DNA from: CAYOFK01 sp964403185
Lineage (GTDB): Bacteria > Bacteroidota > Bacteroidia > Bacteroidales > VadinHA17
Assembly (NCBI GenBank): GCA_964403185.1
Contig: CAYOFK010000166.1
Span: forward strand, 1 to 5,884
Reading direction: 5' to 3'
DNA: 5,884 bases
Shown here piece by piece: positions 1 through 5,113 of the stretch (the stretch's first letter is position 1; each line of letters starts with the position of its first letter). The notes under the pieces are model-generated. The model was given only the letters and a program-made list of their open reading frames with translations. It searched no databases and had not been told where the DNA came from. The translations under genes were made by a program, and so were the position numbers.

Positions 1-176
1 CCATCCTTGAACTCAAGAAAATAAATCCAAAAGTCAGGATCATAGCCATTTCAGGCGGTGGACGGTCGGTTCCTGATGACTATCTGAACGTAGCTGAATA
101 TTTTGGTGCTATTAAGAGTTTCATGAAACCATTCGATATGAATGAGTTTATATCGACCCTGGATAGTTTGGTGTAG
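1..176 (+). CDS. Response regulator receiver (CheY-like) domain, C-terminal part; 5' end outside the window
   Basis: The open frame enters from the left edge (first whole codon at base 3) and ends at TAG 174-176, giving 57 visible residues. They match the last half of a phosphoacceptor receiver domain. ILELKKINPKVRIIAISGGG is the alpha3-beta4 stretch, with the conserved Ser/Thr position in AISGGG. YLNVAEYFGAIKSFMKPF is alpha4-beta5, where the Lys of KPF is the invariant beta5 lysine that contacts the acyl phosphate. FISTLDSLV is alpha5. The phosphoacceptor Asp lies upstream of the window. The protein stops right after alpha5, so it is either a stand-alone CheY-type regulator or a protein ending in a receiver, such as a hybrid kinase. 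The output and partner kinase cannot be told from this fragment. No clear intrinsic terminator follows the stop. Confidence 0.88.
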   Translation, partial: ILELKKINPKVRIIAISGGGRSVPDDYLNVAEYFGAIKSFMKPFDMNEFISTLDSLV

Positions 177-213
177 GGCAATTCCTTCTGCCTGTTCAGA
201 ATTCTGCTGAGTC

Positions 214-246
214 TGATTGCCGGCCGCATCCAGTCCCAATCGGGGC
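214..246. repeat. Direct repeat, copy 1
   Basis: The first 20 bases, TGATTGCCGGCCGCATCCAG, are identical to the copy at 473-492. The next bases differ by one substitution and one inserted base, and both copies then read CGGGGC. In copy 1 the CGGGGC at 241-246 pairs with GCCCCG at 259-264, giving a 6-bp stem with an AT-rich loop of 12 bases. The shared hairpin with a diverged loop suggests that structure matters more than loop sequence. Confidence 0.85.
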
Positions 247-313
247 ATAATATAAATCGCCCCGGTGCATTTCTGCAAAACGCCGGCATTCCCTGCATTC
301 CTGTTTAGTCACA

Positions 314-355
314 GATTTTGCAATCCATCGCACCATCCCTGCACCGTGCAAAATC
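314..355. repeat. 9-bp inverted repeat with 24-base spacer
   Basis: GATTTTGCA at 314-322 is the exact reverse complement of TGCAAAATC at 347-355. The spacer end overlaps another small palindrome, TGCAC-C-GTGCA, at 340-350. It could be a long-loop hairpin, repeat-element ends or a chance match; nothing nearby decides. Confidence 0.5.
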
Positions 356-388
356 AGCGCCAAAACCTGATTGTTGCGATGCCCGGCC

Positions 389-408
389 CCCCGGGTTGAA
401 ACCCGGGG
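389..408. repeat. Strong GC-rich hairpin (CCCCGGGT / ACCCGGGG)
   Basis: CCCCGGGT at 389-396 and ACCCGGGG at 401-408 form a perfect 8-bp stem around a 4-base loop (TGAA). No T-run follows on the plus strand, so it does not look like an intrinsic terminator. It shares the CCCCGGG/CCCGGGG arms with the hairpin at 517-535, and the two may mark the ends of one composite repeat unit. Confidence 0.8.
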
Positions 409-419
409 TTATTCACATG

Positions 420-436
420 CAACCACTTCGCGGTTG
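420..436. repeat. Small hairpin next to the CCCCGGGT palindrome
   Basis: CAACCAC (420-426) and GCGGTTG (430-436) pair with one A-C mismatch around a 3-base loop. It lies 11 bases after the stronger hairpin at 389-408. Pairs of unlike hairpins this close together are typical of REP-type elements. Confidence 0.6.
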
Positions 437-472
437 TATTCCTCCAAGCCTGCAAAGGATTGAACCTGGGTT

Positions 473-504
473 TGATTGCCGGCCGCATCCAGCCCCATCG
501 GGGC
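473..504. repeat. Direct repeat, copy 2
   Basis: Second copy of the unit at 214-246, in the same orientation, with its start 259 bases further on. The first 20 bases match exactly. As in copy 1, CGGGGC (499-504) can pair with GCCCCG (516-521) across an unrelated 11-base loop. This copy also has a tighter alternative hairpin, GCCCC-ATC-GGGGC at 492-504, which copy 1 has lost through its substitution and insertion. Confidence 0.85.
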
Positions 505-535
505 GGAAGGTAATAGCCCCGGGCATCGCCCGGGG
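492..535. repeat. Cluster of overlapping hairpins including CCCCGGGC-ATC-GCCCGGGG
   Basis: Three alternative stems lie here. GCCCC/GGGGC pairs at 492-504 with loop ATC. CGGGGC/GCCCCG pairs at 499-521. CCCCGGGC (517-524) pairs perfectly with GCCCGGGG (528-535) over loop ATC. The stems are mutually exclusive in part, since 499-504 and 516-521 are shared. No T-run follows on the plus strand. Confidence 0.75.
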
Positions 536-553
536 TCACGGGGATCCGTGATG

Positions 554-603
554 CCGGTCCGTGAGGGATGTTGGAGCAGGGCAAAGATTTAAATACGGAC
601 CGG
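554..603. repeat. 9-bp inverted repeat with 32-base spacer upstream of the rnpB promoter
   Basis: CCGGTCCGT at 554-562 is the exact reverse complement of ACGGACCGG at 595-603. The arms enclose 32 bases that end AT-rich. The right arm ends 44 bases before the -7 element of rnpB. It may bound a small repeat element, form a long-loop hairpin, or serve as a protein-binding site. No T-run follows either arm closely. Confidence 0.6.
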
Positions 604-647
604 AATAGTAAGATGCCAGTTAGAACCATCAATTTATAACTTTTCCT

Positions 648-655
648 TAACTTTG
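648..655 (+). promoter_or_regulatory. Bacteroidota-type -7 promoter element for rnpB
   Basis: TAACTTTG fits the TAnnTTTG -7 consensus of the Bacteroidota primary sigma factor exactly. It ends 4 bases before base 660, where the 5' strand of the RNase P RNA P1 helix begins, so the expected transcription start agrees with the expected RNA 5' end. A TTG-type -33 element at normal spacing is not evident. The motif alone is short; its placement is what makes it credible. Confidence 0.7.
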
Positions 656-659
656 GGGT

Positions 660-1037
660 GCAGAAAACCGTTCTATCGCTGCTTCATAAACGGGAGCAGA
701 GGAAAGTCCGGACAGCAAAGAGCGCCATACTTCCTAACGGGAAGATGTCTGTGAGGGCATTGTAGTGGAGAAGAAAACAACTGCCGATGTTATGGCTTGA
801 GCCATAGCAGGTAAAGGTGAGAAGGTGGGGTAAGAGCTCACCGGTTCCGGTGGCGACACCGGAAGCCGTCCACCATATGGGTTGAAAGACCATGTATACC
901 GGCATCCATTTATGGTAAGGGTTGCTCGCCCAATGCCGGGGGGTAGGTCGATTGAGCCCTGCAGTGATGCCGGGCCCAGATAAATGATAGAATTCCGCTT
1001 CCGGGTGGAAACAGAATCCGGCTTACAGGTTTTCTGC
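660..1037 (+). ncRNA. rnpB: RNase P RNA (catalytic RNA subunit), probably class A
   Basis: This is the ribozyme that, with the protein RnpA, removes 5' leaders from precursor tRNAs. The ends are fixed by P1: GCAGAAAACC (660-669) pairs perfectly with GGTTTTCTGC (1028-1037), giving 378 nt, close to the E. coli length of 377. The 5' conserved core with P4 is at 699-713 (GAGGAAAGTCCGGAC). Its 3' partner is ACAGAATCCGGCTTA at 1011-1025. Further helices can be read: P3 at 679-699; P12 at 781-810 with loop TTGA; a GGTGAG/CTCACC stem (816-821 with 837-842) enclosing the conserved GGGGTAAGAG; a perfect 8-bp stem at 845-864 capped by a GCGA tetraloop; a stem at 875-895; and a 7-bp stem 899-905/933-939. 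The GGT at 942-944 in GGGTAGG matches the L15 loop that binds the tRNA CCA end. A T5 run (1038-1042) directly after P1 may end transcription. Class A is inferred from the layout. Confidence 0.97.
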
Positions 1038-1066
1038 TTTTTAAAAAAACTAAGAAAAATACCGGT

Positions 1067-4000
1067 TCAGTTTGAATCAGATTTTTCAAACTCTTCCTTT
1101 GTGAGTATTGTCAATGGCTTTTTGCCCTGCTTTTGGAGCGTTTGATTTAATTTCGGCAGGGTTTTATTAAATGTTTCATCCAGCTTTTGTTCCATTGCAT
1201 CAACCTCTTTTTTCAGGTCATTGAGGCCATTGATCTGTGAATCGGTAGGCCGGCCCTGAAACAGTATAGGAGTTGCATAAAGAATGGCAATCTTGCCCCT
1301 GAGTTTTTCTTCACCGGAAATCCCTCCAACTTTAGTCTCAACCATTTCCTGATGCATTTCTTCAAGCCGGTCGGCGAGTTGAATGAGCTGCTTTCTGGTG
1401 GCACCTTTTGTTTCCTCTGCCAGTTTTCGGGCATCCTTCATAATGTTCACAGCTTTTGCATCGGTAAATGCAAGATCTTCCAGCATCTTATAGCCCTGAT
1501 TAATGGTTTTAATGCGGATCATACGGTCTTCATCAGAATACGGGGAATCAGGATCAAGGCGAAGTTCCACAGTGCCTTCATAGGCATCACTGTTTTTAAT
1601 AAGTTTCACTGTATATACTCCCGGGTCAAAAAAGGGTCCAAACATGGCAAACTGGGCCATTGATGGAGAGGAGGGCACCTTGGGTGGCTTTTTCATTACC
1701 GTCCATGCCACCCTGTTAAGGCCTTTTCGTTTGCTGGCGGGTAATTCAACAACGAAGTTTCCTTCGGCATCAAAAATCTCGATGTGCATATCACCGAATA
1801 TATGTCGCTTTTTCAGATAATATGTTATGGTTGCGGCATCGGGAGCACTTTGCCCGGTAAATTCATCGTCGCCGGAAAAATCCTGGGGAATGGATAGCTT
1901 TCCGAGAACGAATGGTTGTGATTTAAGAAGGGCCACATCTTTTTCAAGCAGATCCGGTGTCACCTGCCTCAGGGGTGTGATGTCGTCCACAATCAGGATT
2001 CCCCGTCCGTGTGTTGCCAGTACCAGGTCGTGATCACGGGGATGAATAACGATTTCGCGCACACTGGCCCTGGGAATATTTCCCTGCATGCGGGTCCAGG
2101 ATTGTCCATCATTAAACGACACATATAATCCTAATTCCGTTCCCAGAAACAACAGGTCCGGGTTCACAAAATCCTGGACGATGCTGTGGCAGTAGCCTTC
2201 AACATCCTCTGTTTCCAGGGTCCTCCAGGTAGCTCCGTAATCATCGGTTTTGAAAGCGTGGCTCTTCATGTCTCCGTGCCTGTGGCCATCAAAAGTAGCA
2301 TACGCTGTTCCTGCTTCAAAAGGAGAAGTGGAAACCTGCGACACCCACGTATTCGCAGGAAGGTCCTTTATGTTGGGTGTGACATTGGTCCAGGTGGCCC
2401 CTTCATCGCGTGTAATCTGCAAATTACCATCATCCGTACCAACCCATATGACCTTCTGGTCTTTCGGCGATTCAGCAATGGTATAGATACTGCAATGGTT
2501 CTCAGCGGCAGAATTGTCCACGGTTAGTCCGCCGGTTTTATATTGTTCCTGTTTTGAAGGATCGTCTGTGGTCAGGTCAGGAGATATCCGCGTCCATGTA
2601 TCGCCATTGTTTTTTGATTGATACAGGTACTGGGCGCCCACATAAAGAACATTTCTGGCTGGACTCTGATGAATGCCGGCATTCCAGTTAAAACGTAAAT
2701 CTTCCGTTCCGGAGTCCTTTACCGGTTTGAGGAATTTGATATCCCCGGTGCTTTTGTGATACCTGAAAAACATGCCTCCCTGGAACTGCCAGTAAATAAT
2801 ATCTGTATCAAACTTATCGGGGATGACCGCAAAGCCATCACCAAAACCAATGCCTTTCCAGTCTGCATTGGTAATGCCGCCAACTTTTTCTGAGGGAGCG
2901 TACCACGATCCGTTGTCTTGAAGCCCTCCATACACATTATAGGGGTTTTCCATGTCAACAGCCACGTGGTAGAATTGAGAAACCGGCAGGTTCCTTAAGA
3001 GGGCAAAACTACTGCCCTTATCGGTTGAAAGGTATACTCCGCCATCTGTGCCGAGGTACAGGATGTTATTGTTTCTCTTACTGATCCAGAATGCATGATG
3101 GTCGGGGTGGACATTCCCGCCTGCGATATAAGCAGTCCTGAAATTTTTCCCTTTATTATCACTGACGTTCAGGTTGAAACTGGGTTTGTATACCCGGTTG
3201 GTATCCACAGGGTCGGCATACAATTGTGAAAAGTAGAAAGGTCGCTCCTTGATGGGGACCGTATTGTTTATTTCTATCCATGATGCCCCATGATCTTCAG
3301 AAAGGTATAAGGCTGATTCTTTTGACTCAATGAGAGCATACACGATGTTTGGCGTAACGGGAGACACCGAAACCGATACCCGGCCGGTTTCCCCCTGGGG
3401 AAGATTTTTACTGAGTTTTTGCCAGGTGGTACCACCATCGGTGGATTTATACAAACCTGAACCGGGGCCACCGGACCTGAAAGTCCAGGGTTGCCTTCTG
3501 AAATCCCACATTCCCGCGTATAAAATATCCGGATTGGAAGGGTCAATATCAATATCCGAACACCCGGTGCTTTGATTGATATAAAACACTTTTTCCCAGG
3601 TCTTTCCGCCATCTGTTGTTTTAAATATTCCGCGCTCCTCACTATCGTTCCATAAGGGTCCGAGCGCTGCAACATAAACAATGTCAGTATTTTCGGGATG
3701 GATGACAATGCGTCCGATGCGTTCGGTTTTTTCCAATCCCATCCTGGTCCAGGATTCGCCAGCGTCAGTAGTTTTAAAGATCCCTTCACCTATGGATACA
3801 CTGTTCCTTGTCCATGGTTCCCCGGTACCAACCCAAACCGTATCGGGATGCAAGGGATCAATCCGTATGGCCCCGATTGATTGTGTATAGTCATCAAAAA
3901 TGGGTTTGAATTTAACTCCTCCGTTGGCACTTTTCCAGAGTCCGCCACTGGCAGTTCCAACATAAAGAATGATGGGTCTGGAATCAATAGCATCAATGGA

Positions 4001-4180
4001 TGTAATCCGTCCGCTCATTGTAGCCGGACCAATATGTCGTGCTTTTATGGCATCGATTGTGGAAGGTTTCAAAATTACCGGGTCCTGTGCATTGATATAT
4101 TCCAGACTGAAACCAAGGAACAGGACTGTGATTAAAATTCCGGAAATAAAGCTGTTGCGGGTTCGTACGTTCAGTATCAT
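1067..4180 (-). CDS. Exported Asp-box (BNR) beta-propeller protein, sortilin/VPS10-like, 1037 aa
   Basis: The first 31 residues form a signal peptide with a hydrophobic core (ISGILITVLFLGF), probably cut at INA|QDP. Residues about 45-735 carry at least 11 Asp-box-like motifs (S/T-x-D-x-G-x-x-W/F), near 84, 137, 188, 246, 294, 340, 385, 522, 590, 645 and 688, for example KTTDGGKTWEKV and KSTDGGTTWQKL. They alternate with strands such as ILYVGTASGGLWKS. This is the pattern of the sortilin-N/VPS10-like propellers common in Bacteroidota. Residues about 785-875 look like a beta-sandwich (GLNRVAW, then GVYTVKL). Residues about 880-1035 are charged and mostly helical. Such proteins are often named glycosyl hydrolase, but I see no sialidase RIP motif, so substrate and activity are unknown. 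No lipobox Cys and no clear type IX secretion C-terminal domain are visible, so the likely location is periplasmic or released. The ATG at 4180 is chosen because the signal peptide starts there; CCAGAAGA before it is a weak ribosome site. The gene converges on rnpB. Confidence 0.9.
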   Translation of the reverse strand: MILNVRTRNSFISGILITVLFLGFSLEYINAQDPVILKPSTIDAIKARHIGPATMSGRITSIDAIDSRPIILYVGTASGGLWKSANGGVKFKPIFDDYTQSIGAIRIDPLHPDTVWVGTGEPWTRNSVSIGEGIFKTTDAGESWTRMGLEKTERIGRIVIHPENTDIVYVAALGPLWNDSEERGIFKTTDGGKTWEKVFYINQSTGCSDIDIDPSNPDILYAGMWDFRRQPWTFRSGGPGSGLYKSTDGGTTWQKLSKNLPQGETGRVSVSVSPVTPNIVYALIESKESALYLSEDHGASWIEINNTVPIKERPFYFSQLYADPVDTNRVYKPSFNLNVSDNKGKNFRTAYIAGGNVHPDHHAFWISKRNNNILYLGTDGGVYLSTDKGSSFALLRNLPVSQFYHVAVDMENPYNVYGGLQDNGSWYAPSEKVGGITNADWKGIGFGDGFAVIPDKFDTDIIYWQFQGGMFFRYHKSTGDIKFLKPVKDSGTEDLRFNWNAGIHQSPARNVLYVGAQYLYQSKNNGDTWTRISPDLTTDDPSKQEQYKTGGLTVDNSAAENHCSIYTIAESPKDQKVIWVGTDDGNLQITRDEGATWTNVTPNIKDLPANTWVSQVSTSPFEAGTAYATFDGHRHGDMKSHAFKTDDYGATWRTLETEDVEGYCHSIVQDFVNPDLLFLGTELGLYVSFNDGQSWTRMQGNIPRASVREIVIHPRDHDLVLATHGRGILIVDDITPLRQVTPDLLEKDVALLKSQPFVLGKLSIPQDFSGDDEFTGQSAPDAATITYYLKKRHIFGDMHIEIFDAEGNFVVELPASKRKGLNRVAWTVMKKPPKVPSSPSMAQFAMFGPFFDPGVYTVKLIKNSDAYEGTVELRLDPDSPYSDEDRMIRIKTINQGYKMLEDLAFTDAKAVNIMKDARKLAEETKGATRKQLIQLADRLEEMHQEMVETKVGGISGEEKLRGKIAILYATPILFQGRPTDSQINGLNDLKKEVDAMEQKLDETFNKTLPKLNQTLQKQGKKPLTILTKEEFEKSDSN

Positions 4181-4216
4181 TCTTCTGGTTTTTTAGGGTT
4201 ACTAGAAATTTGATTC

Positions 4217-4251
4217 AAAAAACTGGCTCTTTGGGAGGTCCTCAAAGAGCC
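4217..4251 (-). terminator. Intrinsic terminator of the LolA-like gene
   Basis: On the minus strand GGCTCTTTG pairs perfectly with CAAAGAGCC (4243-4251 with 4225-4233; 9 bp, 9-base loop). Two bases later comes a run of six T (complement of 4217-4222). An A/T tract also sits on the other side of the stem (4252-4256), so weak bidirectional action is possible. It begins 40 bases past the stop of the LolA-like gene and ends 37 bases before the propeller start codon, which separates the two genes unless there is read-through. Confidence 0.85.
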
Positions 4252-4290
4252 AAAAAGTATTCACTTTAATTTGTATTACGGAAGAATTCT

Positions 4291-5013
4291 TTATTTACCT
4301 GGTTTTTTAAAGAAACCTTCTTCAAAATCCGGATTATACTCAACATTGTCAATGGCAATCTCAACCATTACCTGGCCGTTGGAAAGGGTTGTAATGCTGA
4401 AAGGAACGGCCATGCCTTCAATCAACTGGTAGTTGCCATAGGACTGTGCTGATTCAACTTCCACGCCCTGCACCAATGTTTTGGACGCCGTTTTCAACAG
4501 AATATAGGATTCTTTATCAATAAAGTAGGTGGTCACGTCCTGGTCTTTATCTGTCAGTTTAAGTTTGTAAACTTCAGTGCCTTCAAGGTCATCGGTTCCG
4601 GTAAATTCAAGTGTGGAACCCTTTGATTTATAATCCCATAAAAGGCCATCCATATCCGATTGTTTTTTCATTTGTTTAAGTTGATCGGGGGGGAGTTCCT
4701 GCGGTTCTGTGGAGCCCATCATGGGATTCACAAACCATCCTGTTTCTCCATCGAAACCCTGGATGATCTTCTGGCCCTGGATGTTTATATCCATCCGGAA
4801 ATTGTTCGGGCGTTTCTGGTACATATTGAATGTAAATTCTTGTCCGGCCTGTATTACTTTGCCGCTCAAACTGGCAGACTGTAATTTTAAGACTTTGTCC
4901 TGCCCGATGACTTCAAAGTGTTTTTTCAATATGTCATCAGCATTTTGTGCCTGGACAAAAAGTCCGAAGGATAGAAACAGAATTACTGTTAAGTTCAATG
5001 ATCGAAATTTCAT
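4291..5013 (-). CDS. Exported LolA/LppX-fold protein (outer-membrane lipoprotein-sorting-like), 240 aa
   Basis: Residues 1-22 are a signal peptide (hydrophobic LTVILFLSFGLFV, then VQA|Q), so the mature protein is periplasmic. There is no lipobox Cys, so it is not a lipoprotein. The mature part reads as the open half-barrel family shared by LolA, LolB and LppX. QKRPNNFRMDINIQGQ (66-81) with FDGETGWFVNP (87-97) matches the usual K-P-N-x-F-R then DG-x-TGW signature. Later strands include TTYFIDKESYILLK (161-174) and GMAVPFSI (200-207). Members bind lipid acyl chains or lipoproteins in a hydrophobic cleft; the cargo here is unknown, and it need not be the housekeeping LolA. Similar Bacteroidota proteins often carry vague or wrong names. 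ATG 5013 is supported by the signal peptide; the leader (AAATTACAAAT) has no Shine-Dalgarno sequence, as is usual in this phylum. kdsA ends 100 bases upstream and a terminator follows. Confidence 0.85.
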   Translation of the reverse strand: MKFRSLNLTVILFLSFGLFVQAQNADDILKKHFEVIGQDKVLKLQSASLSGKVIQAGQEFTFNMYQKRPNNFRMDINIQGQKIIQGFDGETGWFVNPMMGSTEPQELPPDQLKQMKKQSDMDGLLWDYKSKGSTLEFTGTDDLEGTEVYKLKLTDKDQDVTTYFIDKESYILLKTASKTLVQGVEVESAQSYGNYQLIEGMAVPFSITTLSNGQVMVEIAIDNVEYNPDFEEGFFKKPGK

Positions 5014-5063
5014 ATTTGTAATTTTAGTTTAATGAGAAATCAAGGGTATCATTATTCATCTTG

Positions 5064-5094
5064 GGAAATTAGATAAATTTTTTAAAATCAGCAA
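5064..5094 (-). promoter_or_regulatory. Weak candidate promoter for the LolA-like gene
   Basis: On the minus strand a TTG (5094-5092) is followed after 20 bases by TAATTTCC (5071-5064). This fits the spacing of Bacteroidota -33/-7 elements but matches only part of TAnnTTTG. The start codon lies about 50 bases downstream. AT-rich sequence makes chance matches likely. Confidence 0.25.
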
Positions 5095-5113
5095 CTCCGG
5101 AACTTAATATTTG

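Larger units (their letters stand above)
177..647. other. Gene-free intergenic region rich in palindromes and repeats
   Basis: This stretch of about 470 bases between the receiver-domain gene and the rnpB promoter has no convincing coding region. Short open frames cross it on both strands, but they run through GC-rich palindromes and their translations are low-complexity and unlike known proteins. It holds a 32-33 bp direct repeat (two copies), several strong hairpins (389-408, 420-436, 492-504, 517-535) and two 9-bp inverted repeats with longer spacers (314-355, 554-603). The overall look is that of REP- or MITE-like intergenic repeats; this class assignment is inference. Confidence 0.7.

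Noticed and set aside
177..213. Terminator after the receiver-domain gene
   Set aside because: The small palindromes here (such as CAGAATTCTG at 197-206) are weak and no T-run follows them.
214..504. Possible CRISPR-like array
   Set aside because: Only two imperfect repeat copies lie 259 bases apart, with no regular spacers and no cas genes in the window.
318..551. Open frame across the repeat region on the plus strand
   Set aside because: It runs through GC-rich palindromes, its translation resembles no protein family, and there is no ribosome site; it is explained by the repeats.
3274..3789. 171-aa open frame on the minus strand inside the propeller gene
   Set aside because: It lies wholly within the propeller gene in another frame, has no domain-like pattern, and the enclosing frame has clear Asp-box motifs.
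1067..4180. Naming the propeller protein a sialidase or glycosyl hydrolase
   Set aside because: Asp-boxes show the fold only. No RIP motif or arginine triad could be placed, so catalysis is not supported.
4251..4259. TACTTTTTG on the minus strand as a -7 element for the propeller gene
   Set aside because: It is one base off the TAnnTTTG spacing and would start transcription inside the terminator stem.
4291..5013. Calling the 240-aa protein the housekeeping LolA, or a lipoprotein
   Set aside because: The fold signature fits the whole LolA/LolB/LppX superfamily and there is no lipobox Cys; a specific gene name is not justified.
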